This document shows positions 1 to 8,068 of a stretch of 33,267 bases of DNA, piece after piece. The translations under genes were made by a program, and so were the position numbers. The DNA is from Alistipes sp. Its GTDB lineage: Bacteria > Bacteroidota > Bacteroidia > Bacteroidales > Rikenellaceae. The notes beneath the pieces are model-generated. The model made no database searches and was not told the DNA's origin. It saw only the letters and a program-made list of their open reading frames with translations. Numbering within the stretch: the stretch's first letter is position 1; each line of letters starts with the position of its first letter. The stretch spans positions 1-33,267 of the forward strand of contig JAGCMF010000024.1 of assembly GCA_017646625.1 (NCBI GenBank), given 5' to 3'.

Positions 1-1
1 G

Positions 2-208
2 AATGACCACGTGTTTTTGTGCAGGTCCGCCGTTTCGACAAAAGAGACCATCGAGGTGAACGGCGAAACCTATCCCGTGTATAAGATGGAAATCTCTAAC
101 ACATCTCACCCATTCTACACTGGTAAGATGAAGTTGGTAGACACCGCCGGTCGTGTGGATAAGTTTATGAGCCGTTACGCAAAGCGCTACGATAAGAAGA
201 ACAAGTAA
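2..208 (+). CDS. rpmE2: 50S ribosomal protein L31 type B, 5'-truncated
   Basis: Component of the large ribosomal subunit. The visible frame opens at base 2 with N-D-H-V and continues MFLC-like as V-F-L-C-R-S, followed by [38 protein letters not shown] and a lysine-rich tail. This is the C-terminal three quarters of the type B (zinc-free, no CxxC) L31 family, which is usually about 80-85 residues long. The true start lies before the window; the GTG at 11 is an internal valine codon, since the family has NEDMFLCRS here. A strong terminator follows 23 bases after the stop, so this is the last gene of its transcript. Identification is firm; only the missing N terminus is uncertain. Confidence 0.95.
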   Translation, partial: NDHVFLCRSAVSTKETIEVNGETYPVYKMEISNTSHPFYTGKMKLVDTAGRVDKFMSRYAKRYDKKNK

Positions 209-231
209 TAGCTTGTTACTCACAGAAAGAG

Positions 232-265
232 AGAGGTTGTTCAACAAGAACAACCTCTTTTATTT
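232..265 (+). terminator. Rho-independent terminator of the L31 gene
   Basis: A perfect 11-bp stem (232-242 with 248-258) with the five-base loop AACAA is followed by TTTTATTTTT. It lies just after the L31 stop codon. Confidence 0.92.
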
Positions 266-376
266 TTCCCCACAATACTTCCCCCCTCGCATCACCACAA
301 CATCATAGTGACAACAATAGTATATGGCCAAAGAGGGATATAAAAAGAAAAACGGAAGATCTCTCTTCCGTTTCAG

Positions 377-460
377 TGCCCAGGACAAGACTCGAACTTG
401 CACGAGCTAATGCTCACTACCCCCTCAAAGTAGCGTGTCTACCAAGTTCACCACCTGGGC
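377..460 (-). tRNA. tRNA-Leu (anticodon GAG)
   Basis: Read on the minus strand, the acceptor arm GCCCAGG (460-454) pairs with CCTGGGC (384-378), followed by discriminator A at 377. The anticodon stem CTACT/GGTAG encloses the loop TTGAGGG, giving anticodon GAG (codons CUC and CUU). A long variable arm (GTGAGCATTAGCTCGT) marks it as class II, and the T arm contains GTTCGAGTC. The 3' CCA is not encoded, so it must be added after transcription, as is common in Bacteroidota. Length is 84 bases. The anticodon was read by hand-folding; both the class II arm and the anticodon agree on leucine. Confidence 0.95.
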
Positions 461-477
461 TTTGAGGTTTGCGGATG

Positions 478-508
478 CAAAGGTAGCAACTTTTTCTTTA
501 TCTGCAAA
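478..508 (-). promoter_or_regulatory. Promoter of tRNA-Leu
   Basis: On the minus strand TTTG (508-505), a 19-base spacer and TACCTTTG (485-478) exactly match the Bacteroidota housekeeping promoter TTTG-N19-TAnnTTTG. It lies 17 bases before the tRNA 5' end. Confidence 0.85.
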
Positions 509-520
509 CTTTTTCGTAAA

Positions 521-570
521 AAAATACATAAAAAAATTAGCCCCGACAGCTAAACAACTGCTATCGAGGC
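521..570 (-). terminator. Rho-independent terminator of metK
   Basis: On the minus strand an 11-bp stem (570-560 with 550-540) contains two G-U pairs and a nine-base loop. It is followed by a U-rich tract (TAATTTTTTTATGTATTTTTTT, split by a few bases). It lies 47 bases after the metK stop. Confidence 0.85.
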
Positions 571-616
571 TATTACATCAAGATATTAAACAGCGACTAT
601 TCACCGCCGCACCCTA

Positions 617-1906
617 CTATAGGCCAAACTCCTGCTTTAGGCGGTCAACCTCATCGAGCTTCTCCCATGAGAAGAACTCAACCTCCTTGGCGAACTCCTT
701 ACCACCACCAACGAAACGCACCATCTCGGTATATGGACGGCGACCGAAGTGACCATATGAGGCTGTTGCCTCAAAGATAGGATACTTAAGACCAAAGCGT
801 TCAACGATAGCTGCAGGACGAAGATCAAACATCTGGCCTATCTTCTCGGCAATCTCTCCATCGGTGAGTGCCACATTCGCAGTGCCATATGTATCTACAT
901 ATATAGACAATGGCTTGGCAATACCGATAGCGTAGCTAACCTGCACAAGCACCTCACGTGCGATGCCCGCAGCAACCATGTTCTTGGCGATATGACGCGC
1001 TGCATAGGCGGCAGAACGGTCCACCTTCGATGAGTCCTTACCAGAGAAGGCACCACCACCATGAGCACCACGACCACCATACGTATCAACGATAATCTTA
1101 CGACCTGTGAGACCTGTGTCGCCATGAGGACCACCGATAACGAACTTGCCCGTGGGGTTGACATGTAGGATATAGTTATCATCAATAAGCTCTGCAAGCT
1201 TATCGTTAGCCCTCTCCAAACGTGCCTTAACACGTGGAATAAGGATGTTACGCACATCATCGGCGATGATATTCTGCATCTGACGTTCTGCCTCCGCCTC
1301 GCTGCGTGTGCGAGTAGGTAGGATGAACTCGTCATGCTGCGTAGAGACAACGATAGTGTGCACACGGATAGGACGACGGTCGTCGCCATACTCGATAGTA
1401 ACCTGACTCTTTGAGTCGGGACGAAGGTATGTCATAACCTCGCCCTCACGACGTATGACAGCCAACTCCTTAAGGATAACGTGTGAGAGGATGAGTGTTG
1501 CGGGCATGAACTCGCGTGTCTCCTCCGAGGCGTAGCCGAACATGATACCCTGGTCACCAGCACCCTGCTCCTCACCATCCTTACGGTCTACACCCTGATT
1601 GATATCTGCAGACTGCTCATGGATGGCCGAGAGAATGCCACACGATGCAGCATCGAACTGATACTCACTACGGTTGTAGCCAATCTTGTCGATGACACGA
1701 CGCGCAACACCCTGGATATCTACATATGCGTTAGAACGAACCTCACCCGACACTACAACAAGACCTGTGGTGCAGAGTGTCTCGCACGCAACCTTCGAGT
1801 TGAGGTCGTGACGAAGGAACTCGTCGAGGATAGCGTCAGAGATCTGGTCAGCAACCTTATCTGGATGACCCTCCGATACTGACTCTGAAGTGAAAAGAAA
1901 TGCCAT
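617..1906 (-). CDS. metK: S-adenosylmethionine synthetase
   Basis: Makes S-adenosylmethionine from methionine and ATP in the cytosol, releasing phosphate and pyrophosphate. The 429-residue length is typical for Bacteroidota MetK. Visible signatures are [20 protein letters not shown] at residues 5-24 (ATP and methionine contacts, His14 and Asp16), [10 protein letters not shown] at 118-127 (the hexapeptide and mobile loop), [21 protein letters not shown] at about 258-278, and [16 protein letters not shown] at 283-298 (the P-loop-like signature). All expected catalytic residues appear present. The gene is monocistronic, transcribed from a promoter about 170 bases upstream through a SAM-II type leader, and ends at its own terminator. 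It is divergent from maf. Confidence 0.98.
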   Translation of the reverse strand: MAFLFTSESVSEGHPDKVADQISDAILDEFLRHDLNSKVACETLCTTGLVVVSGEVRSNAYVDIQGVARRVIDKIGYNRSEYQFDAASCGILSAIHEQSADINQGVDRKDGEEQGAGDQGIMFGYASEETREFMPATLILSHVILKELAVIRREGEVMTYLRPDSKSQVTIEYGDDRRPIRVHTIVVSTQHDEFILPTRTRSEAEAERQMQNIIADDVRNILIPRVKARLERANDKLAELIDDNYILHVNPTGKFVIGGPHGDTGLTGRKIIVDTYGGRGAHGGGAFSGKDSSKVDRSAAYAARHIAKNMVAAGIAREVLVQVSYAIGIAKPLSIYVDTYGTANVALTDGEIAEKIGQMFDLRPAAIVERFGLKYPIFEATASYGHFGRRPYTEMVRFVGGGKEFAKEVEFFSWEKLDEVDRLKQEFGL

Positions 1907-2007
1907 AATCTTATTACGTTTTAGTTATTATTATCAACCCTCATGCTTCTGCATGACAAAAACGTATATGGCGGGATTTTATTTTGTGGCGCCAGAGCAC
2001 CGAGGCA

Positions 2008-2068
2008 TGACTGCCGTTTTAGCACTTTTTTATTGTGGTTGCAATCAGCTCAAATCCCTCCACATTGT
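2008..2068 (-). promoter_or_regulatory. SAM-II type riboswitch aptamer in the metK leader
   Basis: The metK 5' leader on the minus strand contains GTGG (2063-2060) and CCAC (2038-2035) forming the outer stem. The loop between them carries GGGATTTGAGC then GATTGCAA. The 3' segment is AATAAAAAAG followed by TGCTAAAACGG (to 2014). This order (GATTT, TTGCAA, stem closure, A-rich linker, GCTAAA) is the SAM-II (metA) riboswitch signature and it sits before the SAM synthetase gene, the expected target. Between aptamer and start codon there are three small hairpins and an AAATCCC that could pair with the aptamer's GGGATTT. The family call rests on recalled consensus, not a covariance-model search. 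Confidence 0.83.
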
Positions 2069-2077
2069 TTTCGGGTG

Positions 2078-2085
2078 CAAAGTTA
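2078..2085 (-). promoter_or_regulatory. Promoter (-7 box) of metK
   Basis: TAACTTTG on the minus strand fits TAnnTTTG. It would start transcription near 2072, giving a leader of about 165 bases that begins right at the riboswitch. Confidence 0.7.
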
Positions 2086-2174
2086 ATAAAAATTCGAAAT
2101 AGACAACAATATCAAAGATATTATTTTCTTATACTTCGATAAGGTTGCACTATAGGAAAGTGCAAAAAAATTTA

Positions 2175-2182
2175 TATCTTTG
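2175..2182 (+). promoter_or_regulatory. Promoter (-7 box) of maf and the S46 peptidase gene
   Basis: TATCTTTG lies 20 bases before the maf start codon, predicting a very short leader. No clear TTTG is seen at the ideal upstream distance. Confidence 0.65.
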
Positions 2183-2202
2183 TCAATTATTATATTATAA
2201 CT

Positions 2203-2814
2203 ATGTTACTACACGACAAACTTGCCGACTACAACGTAATACTCGCCTCTGCCTCACCACGCCGCCGCGAGCTACTACGTGCAACAGGCATTCGATATAC
2301 CCTCGCCTCGAAGTTCGAGTGCGACGAGGAGTATCCAGCATCGCTTATTGCCGAGGATGTAGCACCCTACCTCTCGCAACTAAAGAGCCATGCATATCCC
2401 GTGGCGTTGAACACACGAGATATTCTCATCACGGCAGATACCACGGTAGTGCTCGGTGGCAAGGTGCTCGGCAAGCCCGCCAACGAGGCTGAGGCACACA
2501 CAATGATAGCATCCCTCTCGGGACGTGAGCACTGCGTAGTAACAGGAGTAACACTACGCATGGCAGATCGCGAACGTACCTTTGCCGCCGTAAGCAAGGT
2601 GCGCTTTGCGGAGCTTACAGAGGAGCAGATAGAATACTACGTAGAGAACTACCACCCCATGGATAAGGCTGGTGCATATGGCATACAGGAGTGGATAGGC
2701 TACTGCGGCATTGAGTCGATAGAGGGCTCCTTCTACAACGTAATGGGACTACCCGTACAGCGCCTATGTCGTGAGCTCGAGGTATTCATCGAGCAGCTAC
2801 CATCGTGCTACTAA
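2203..2814 (+). CDS. maf: Maf-like nucleoside triphosphate pyrophosphatase
   Basis: A cytosolic house-cleaning enzyme that hydrolyses noncanonical or modified nucleoside triphosphates (dTTP/UTP or m7GTP type) to monophosphate and pyrophosphate. Family signatures are ILASASPRRRELL at residues 13-25 (substrate loop), ITADTTVV at 76-83 with the catalytic Asp79, KPANEAEAH at 91-99, SLSGREHCVVTGV following, and DKAGAYGIQEWIG in the C-terminal part. The 203-residue length is normal. The start chosen gives MLLHDKLADYNVILASASPRR and sits 20 bases after a promoter box. The S46 peptidase gene begins 24 bases after its stop with no terminator between, so the two are probably cotranscribed, although no functional link is known. 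Confidence 0.94.
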   Translation: MLLHDKLADYNVILASASPRRRELLRATGIRYTLASKFECDEEYPASLIAEDVAPYLSQLKSHAYPVALNTRDILITADTTVVLGGKVLGKPANEAEAHTMIASLSGREHCVVTGVTLRMADRERTFAAVSKVRFAELTEEQIEYYVENYHPMDKAGAYGIQEWIGYCGIESIEGSFYNVMGLPVQRLCRELEVFIEQLPSCY

Positions 2815-2838
2815 CGAAACAATTAAAACCTTATAATA

Positions 2839-4863
2839 ATGAAACGTACACTTCTACTTATCGCGTTGCTATGTGCAACGACACTCACGGCTGTTGCCGA
2901 CAAGGGTATGTGGCTACCATCACTAATATCGTCACGCATTAAGGATATGAAGTCGAAGGGCTTCAAACTATCAGCAGAGGATATATACTCTGTAAACCAA
3001 GCTTCGTTGAAGGATGCTGTGGTGCTCTTCGACGGTGGCTGCACAGGCGAGATAGTATCGGAGGAGGGTCTTCTTCTGACAAACCACCACTGTGGCTACG
3101 ACGCCATACAGGCACTATCATCTGTTGAGCATGACTACCTAACAGATGGCTTCTGGGCAATGAACCATGGCGAGGAGCTATACTGCCCAGGCCTTAAGGT
3201 ACACATCCTCGTGCGCATGGATGATGTGACATCACGCATAGCCGCCGGCGAGACAAAGGAGGAGATAATCGCCAAGGCCGAGGCTGAAGGTGTAGGCTTC
3301 AAGGCCACCGTAGAGTCTATGTACTACGGCAACGAGGCATACCTCTTCTTGTATAGAGAGTTTAACGACGTACGTCTTGTAGGCACACCTCCTACTGCCA
3401 TCGGTAAGTTCGGTGCCGACAACGACAACTGGATATGGCCACGTCACACAGGCGACTTCTCTATATTCCGCATCTACGCTAACGCCAACAACGAGCCAGC
3501 AGAGTATAGCGCCGACAACAAGCCATACACCCCTGCACGCCACTTCGAGATATCTACAGCTGGCGTCAAGGAGGGTGACTTCACAATGATATACGGTTTT
3601 CCGGGTAACACACAGGAGTATATAACATCAGATGCTGTGCGTTACATCGCCGAGCTCTCTGACCCAACGAAGATTGCACTGCGCACAGCGCGCCTTGACA
3701 TCATAGGCGCTGCACAGGCAACATCTCCAGAGATACGAATCCAGTATGCTGCAAAGCAGGCAAACATCGCCAATGCATGGAAGAAGTGGCAGGGCGAGGT
3801 TAAGGGCATAAACCGTCTCGGAACATATGGCAAGAAGCTCGAGTATGAGGCACGCTTCCGCGCCGAGAACCCCGACCAGGCATACCTCCTCGACTCACTA
3901 TCAGCGGCATATGCACGTAACGCCGAGGGTTACTTCAACTATGAGCTCTTCAACGAGACACTCCGTGGCATAGAGCTTCAGCAGGTTGTCGCCATCGCTG
4001 CAAGCGACAGACTCACCGACGAGGAGAAGATGGCTGCCGCAGAACGCTTCTACAAGGACTTCACTGTAGATGTAGACCGCGCATTGGCAGTAGCCATGCT
4101 CACAGAGTACGAGAAGTATGGCACATACATCTCTGATGAGCTCAAGGCGCTGTTTGAACGTCATGGTGGCGCCGCCGCATATGCAGAGTGGTTATACGAC
4201 AACACACAGCTTGGCACCATCGAGGGCTTCAGCATCGAGACAGCGATGAATGACCCTATGGCCGAGTTTGCTGCTGCAGTTGCCCCCATACAGGGACGCG
4301 TAAAAGCATATGCTTATCGTAACTTCAGCAACATACCCGACATCGAGAGATGGTTCCGCCCATACGTACGAGCACTAATGGATTGGGATAATAAGAGAGC
4401 CTTCTTCCCAGATGCTAACCTCACATTGCGCGTGGCATATGGTAAAGTTGCAGGTTATGAGTATGCTGATGGCGAGTATCACCTCCCACAGACAACACTC
4501 GAGGGCATCATGGAGAAGGATAACCCAGAGATTTACGACTACAACATTCCACAGAGCCTACGTGACGTATATGCTACAAAGGACTACGGTCGTTGGGGCG
4601 TAACGATGAATGGCAAGTATACCGTTCCTGTATGCTTCATAGCAACAAACCACACAACTGGTGGTAACTCTGGTTCACCCGTAATAAATGGCCGTGGTGA
4701 GCTTATCGGTATCAACTTCGACAGAACATGGCTCTCAACGATGAGTGACATCGAGTTCGACGAGACACTATGCCGCAATATCATCTGCGACATACGCTAC
4801 GTCTTGTTCGTAATCGACAAGGTAGGTGGCGCAGGCTGGCTTATCGAAGAGATGGGATTATAA
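2839..4863 (+). CDS. S46 family dipeptidyl-peptidase, DPP11 type (Asp/Glu-specific)
   Basis: A secreted or periplasmic serine exopeptidase that releases dipeptides from peptide N termini. Residues 1-20 form a signal peptide (MKRTLLLIALLCATTLTAVA). The chymotrypsin-like triad is readable: His84 in TNHHCGYDA, Asp206 in PRHTGDFSIF and Ser611 in GGNSGSPV. Eighteen residues after the serine, in GINFDRTW, is Arg629. In Porphyromonas gingivalis DPP11 the equivalent Arg673, also 18 residues after Ser655, sets specificity for acidic P1 residues, whereas DPP7 has Gly there. The protein is 674 residues, slightly shorter than the 700-720 typical of the family; the stretch between His and Asp is about 15 residues shorter than in the second S46 protein here. 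It follows maf in a likely operon and has its own terminator. Specificity is inferred from that one residue. Confidence 0.92.
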   Translation: MKRTLLLIALLCATTLTAVADKGMWLPSLISSRIKDMKSKGFKLSAEDIYSVNQASLKDAVVLFDGGCTGEIVSEEGLLLTNHHCGYDAIQALSSVEHDYLTDGFWAMNHGEELYCPGLKVHILVRMDDVTSRIAAGETKEEIIAKAEAEGVGFKATVESMYYGNEAYLFLYREFNDVRLVGTPPTAIGKFGADNDNWIWPRHTGDFSIFRIYANANNEPAEYSADNKPYTPARHFEISTAGVKEGDFTMIYGFPGNTQEYITSDAVRYIAELSDPTKIALRTARLDIIGAAQATSPEIRIQYAAKQANIANAWKKWQGEVKGINRLGTYGKKLEYEARFRAENPDQAYLLDSLSAAYARNAEGYFNYELFNETLRGIELQQVVAIAASDRLTDEEKMAAAERFYKDFTVDVDRALAVAMLTEYEKYGTYISDELKALFERHGGAAAYAEWLYDNTQLGTIEGFSIETAMNDPMAEFAAAVAPIQGRVKAYAYRNFSNIPDIERWFRPYVRALMDWDNKRAFFPDANLTLRVAYGKVAGYEYADGEYHLPQTTLEGIMEKDNPEIYDYNIPQSLRDVYATKDYGRWGVTMNGKYTVPVCFIATNHTTGGNSGSPVINGRGELIGINFDRTWLSTMSDIEFDETLCRNIICDIRYVLFVIDKVGGAGWLIEEMGL

Positions 4864-4881
4864 CAACAAATCCTAAAATAT

Positions 4882-4917
4882 TATGGGGTCTTGTATAACA
4901 CAAGGCCCCATATTTCA
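4882..4917 (+). terminator. Terminator of the maf-S46 peptidase unit
   Basis: A 13-bp stem (4882-4894 with 4900-4912, one G-U pair) has a five-base loop and is followed by a weak T tract (TTTCATTT). Confidence 0.75.
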
Positions 4918-5002
4918 TTTACTACCAATGGCACACGTGCAAAATGTGGCGTCTTTTGCATCATTGCTACATTTCGTGAGCAGCAGCCAACAATCCAGGA
5001 AC

Positions 5003-5033
5003 AAAAAAAACAGGGTGTATTTGACACCCTGTT
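5003..5033 (-). terminator. Terminator of the five-gene SPFH/HerA operon
   Basis: A perfect 10-bp stem (5033-5024 with 5018-5009) and a five-base loop are followed on the minus strand by a run of eight U. The plus strand also has T-rich sequence after the stem, so it may work in both directions. Confidence 0.9.
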
Positions 5034-5052
5034 CTCTTTTCAAAGAGGCTTA

Positions 5053-6138
5053 CTAACGAAGCTTCTCTGCCTCCTGGCGACGTATCTCACGAGACTCTGC
5101 CAAGCGATTTGCAATCTGCTTGTCCATTACCTTGCCAACGATAAGCTTTGCAATGAACCATACGGCGAGGTAACCGATACCCCAACCGAAGTTGAGCAAC
5201 CAGATGAAGAGAATCGCCAATGGCCACAACCACTTAACGATAGTCTTGATGCGCTCCTTACCCTGAACGAAGGCAACCTCCTCTGGATCGATAGGTGTAG
5301 ACATCGCTGTGTTCTCACCAAGACCGTCCATGATGAAGTAGTGCTTCTCGTTGTTGTAAGTGTAGTATACAAACCAGAATGGAGCCAATACGTAACGACC
5401 GTTGTGCTTCATGTCGTAGCTGTTGCTTGCGTGGAAGTCCTTGATCTCCTCGCCAGAGAGCTGCTGCTTAGCGCTGCTGATAGCCAACTCGTTAACGAGG
5501 CTGTCACCATACTTGTTCCAAACAAGATCAGTATCAGTATCCATAGCCATTGTCATAGGGCTATTACCTGAATCCAAGCCCAACAACGCTGGATCGTACT
5601 CCTTTGATGCCATCACGTTATATGGGAACTGCGAGCTGAAGTTACGCAACTCCTCTGGGATATCCTGACCCTCGTATGCGAGGCAAAGGAATGCGAAGTT
5701 ACCCTGTGATGTACCAGACTGTGGAGCAAAACGCTTAACAGTCTTATTCTTTACGCGTGTACCATCTGATGATGCCTGAAGCTCGTTAGTCTCATAAGCA
5801 ACCTTGCAAGACCATGATGACTGGTAGCGACCCTCATAAAGGAACATAGGGAGGTAAGCCTTAATAACGTTATCAGGGTTGATAATCTGGAAGATATCCT
5901 TTGGTACGTAGTCAGCATCAACGAGGTTGTTGATCATAGACTGCTCGAAGTCACTCTCCTGTGTCTTGAATACGATAAGACGTTCTGGCACAGGAACCAT
6001 CTTCGCTGTGATAAGTGGGTTAAAAGCCTTATTGTGGCAATAAGGACACTCTACCTCAGCAGCAAAGGGGCTAAACGATGTGATACACTGCTTACAACTT
6101 GGGCAGATAACTTGCTGTAGTTCTAATGTGTTTGACAT
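5053..6138 (-). CDS. Zinc-ribbon protein with C-terminal membrane segment, YdjG-like
   Basis: No enzymatic function is recognised. The first 40 residues form a zinc ribbon: Cys12-x2-Cys15 and Cys31-x2-Cys34 (CPSC and CPYC), with an extra Cys18. A globular region of about 250 residues follows, rich in aromatic residues. Residues about 300-330 are strongly hydrophobic (WLWPLAILFIWLLNFGWGIG and onward), enough for a membrane hairpin, and the last 30 residues are a charged helix ending REIRRQEAEKLR. Zinc-ribbon membrane proteins of this kind sit beside SPFH genes in other bacteria, for example ydjG in Bacillus subtilis ydjFGHI. It is the last gene of the five-gene unit, 48 bases after the membrane-protein gene, followed by the terminator. 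Role as a membrane anchor or adaptor is inferred from that parallel. Confidence 0.75.
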   Translation of the reverse strand: MSNTLELQQVICPSCKQCITSFSPFAAEVECPYCHNKAFNPLITAKMVPVPERLIVFKTQESDFEQSMINNLVDADYVPKDIFQIINPDNVIKAYLPMFLYEGRYQSSWSCKVAYETNELQASSDGTRVKNKTVKRFAPQSGTSQGNFAFLCLAYEGQDIPEELRNFSSQFPYNVMASKEYDPALLGLDSGNSPMTMAMDTDTDLVWNKYGDSLVNELAISSAKQQLSGEEIKDFHASNSYDMKHNGRYVLAPFWFVYYTYNNEKHYFIMDGLGENTAMSTPIDPEEVAFVQGKERIKTIVKWLWPLAILFIWLLNFGWGIGYLAVWFIAKLIVGKVMDKQIANRLAESREIRRQEAEKLR

Positions 6139-6186
6139 AAATGTAATTGTTTAATTATGGGTTAATAAATGTAAATGGTCTCTTTG

Positions 6187-6870
6187 TTAGCTCATGCGGC
6201 AACGCTTGATAACGGCACTACGTTCCTGGACAGCACGGATAACCTTCTTCGACGCTGCGATTATCTGCTCGCTATTCTGGCTATCTACAGCTGTACACAA
6301 CATCTCAACGGCATTACGCATATCGAGCTCGGCCATCTGCGCCTCGGGGAAGCTCTCCAATGAGCTGTTATTAACAGCATCGTAGCAACGAACGACATGC
6401 TTACGTGCCTCTGGATCTGTAATCTCTGATAGAGTAAACTTAATACGATCACCCAATGTGCGGATGAATATAGACTCCTCCTTCTGCTTTTTCATTGATG
6501 CTGCTGTTGAATTGTTTGTAATCTGAAGAATTACCTGGTAAAGTACGAATATCGCAAAGATGACACCCTGGATGATGGCTGGCCACTTGGGATTCTCGAC
6601 ACTACACGCCATGATGATAAGACCAACAACCAACTCCACAAGGAAGTAGGTAACTGGCTTAACATACATCGAGTAGGTCAACACAGTCATACCTCGACCA
6701 TACCTCGCGTATAGAGGTACTGCCAAGATGCAGAGGTATGCCAAATGGATGAAACCATACGATACCCATGTACCTGCAGTGTGCTCCGTACCGCCAATAG
6801 CAAAGAACAAGGCGTTAAACAACACCAAGAAGATAAGGGATGCAACGATCCTTAAAATTCTATCTTTCAT
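6187..6870 (-). CDS. Four-helix membrane protein of unknown function
   Basis: I do not recognise the family. The first 120 residues contain four hydrophobic stretches: about 5-27 (IVASLIFLVLFNALFFAIGG), 34-56, 62-90 (VTYFLVELVVGLIIMAC) and 97-120 (IIQGVIFAIFVLYQVILQI). The remaining 105 residues are soluble and helix-rich with many charged residues, starting SMKKQKEESIF and ending RSAVIKRCRMS, most likely cytoplasmic by the positive-inside rule. There is no signal peptide apart from the first membrane helix. It lies 19 bases after the SPFH gene and 48 bases before the zinc-ribbon gene with no promoter between, so it should be made with both. A joint membrane complex is an inference from gene order. 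Confidence 0.7.
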   Translation of the reverse strand: MKDRILRIVASLIFLVLFNALFFAIGGTEHTAGTWVSYGFIHLAYLCILAVPLYARYGRGMTVLTYSMYVKPVTYFLVELVVGLIIMACSVENPKWPAIIQGVIFAIFVLYQVILQITNNSTAASMKKQKEESIFIRTLGDRIKFTLSEITDPEARKHVVRCYDAVNNSSLESFPEAQMAELDMRNAVEMLCTAVDSQNSEQIIAASKKVIRAVQERSAVIKRCRMS

Positions 6871-6889
6871 AACCTTTAATTGTTAAGTG

Positions 6890-8038
6890 TTACAATCTAC
6901 TCAATACCTCGGCAACCTTCGCATCGTACACCTCCTGTGTGATGAGACCAGCATTCAACATCTGCTTCATCTTTGAGAGTACCTCCATAGGATCCTGCTG
7001 TGGCTGTTGTGGCTGCTGCATCTGCTGCATTGGCTGCTGCATTGGCTGCTGCATACCGCCACCGAAACGGCTGCCACCGCCATAGCCCATAGGCTGCTGC
7101 ATAGGCTGCTGTGGCTGTGCAAAGGCTGTAGTGGCCATCTGCGCAAAGGCATTACCTGCAGCCATACCCATACCGAGACCTGCACCTGCACTTGCGATGC
7201 CACCAGCACCTGGGTTGTTAGCTACATCCTTCAACAACTCCTGCTGCATAGCCTTATCGTAGCTACCTGTGTGTGCCGCAGCAACAAGTCTGTCAAGATA
7301 CTTCTGACGTACCTCGGTCTCGTCGATGGTGAGGTTGTAGAACGAGAAGTTTACCAACTCCAAACCGTAGTCAGCAAATACCTCATCGAAACCTGGCTTA
7401 AGCTCCTTCGAGAAGTCCTTCAACTGGCTTGAGATAGCATTGATAGACATCTTCATCGAACGAGCCTCGAGAGTCTTACCCACAACGTCACTAATCTCCT
7501 GTGATATCTGCGCCTTGAACAACATGCTCAAGTCATTAACAGTGTAGACACTCTTATCGCCCATGAGACGCATATAGAGCTGCTTACAAGCATCCTCATC
7601 CTCACGCACATTGAAGCGCACGCGGAACTCTGCAGCACCACGGATGAGTGTTGGCACACCAATGACGCCACCACCGAGGAAGAAGTCCTGAATCTCGATA
7701 GCCGATGATGTACCCCAACCTACGTTCTGCTCCGAGTTATTAACGTGGTATACCTGGCAGGTGAATGTCGAAGCACCACCGCTAAACCAGTTACGAATAC
7801 GACTCAACACTGGGTAGTTCTCTGTCTTAACCTCGTGACGTCCTGGAGGCAAGGTGCCGTAGAACTCACCATTCTTGATGAAGATAACCGTCTCGTTAGG
7901 CGCAACGGTAATAACAGAATTTGTGTTAAAATCCATGTTGTAGTCTACGTATATCAGCGTATTAGTGTCAAAATCACGCTGTACGGACTCAACAAAGTTA
8001 TTACTCTGACCTCCAGAGTTTCTGCTAAAAAGTCCCAT
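6890..8038 (-). CDS. SPFH-domain protein with C-terminal SHOCT motif, YdjI-like
   Basis: Residues about 20-250 match the SPFH (band 7) proteins often annotated as virion core protein-like: NETVIFIKNGEFYGTLPPGR near the start, then an SPFH fold with the conserved region RVRFNVREDEDACKQLY and YGLELVNFSFYNLTID. Residues 250-300 are Ala/Gly-rich. Residues about 300-345 are a Gln/Met/Pro-rich linker with repeated MQQP. The last 34 residues (DPMEVLSKMKQMLNAGLITQ onward) are a SHOCT motif, a short oligomerising tail. No signal peptide is present, so it probably lines the inner face of the membrane as an oligomer. In B. subtilis the related YdjI links PspA to the membrane. No pspA is visible here; the gene just upstream encodes the acidic repeat protein instead. 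Confidence 0.88.
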   Translation of the reverse strand: MGLFSRNSGGQSNNFVESVQRDFDTNTLIYVDYNMDFNTNSVITVAPNETVIFIKNGEFYGTLPPGRHEVKTENYPVLSRIRNWFSGGASTFTCQVYHVNNSEQNVGWGTSSAIEIQDFFLGGGVIGVPTLIRGAAEFRVRFNVREDEDACKQLYMRLMGDKSVYTVNDLSMLFKAQISQEISDVVGKTLEARSMKMSINAISSQLKDFSKELKPGFDEVFADYGLELVNFSFYNLTIDETEVRQKYLDRLVAAAHTGSYDKAMQQELLKDVANNPGAGGIASAGAGLGMGMAAGNAFAQMATTAFAQPQQPMQQPMGYGGGSRFGGGMQQPMQQPMQQMQQPQQPQQDPMEVLSKMKQMLNAGLITQEVYDAKVAEVLSRL

Positions 8039-8068
8039 AGTAGTAAGTTTTATGTTAGTTAATATATG

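Noticed and set aside
11-13. GTG as the start of the L31 gene
   Set aside because: The upstream in-frame codons N-D-H match the family, so the gene simply continues past the window edge.
1890-2102. Small plus-strand open frame of 70 codons in the metK leader
   Set aside because: It overlaps the riboswitch and metK start, has no family similarity, and the conserved leader structure on the other strand explains the sequence.
4891-5571. 226-codon plus-strand open frame
   Set aside because: It runs through two terminators and is the antisense of the zinc-ribbon gene, with no recognisable family.
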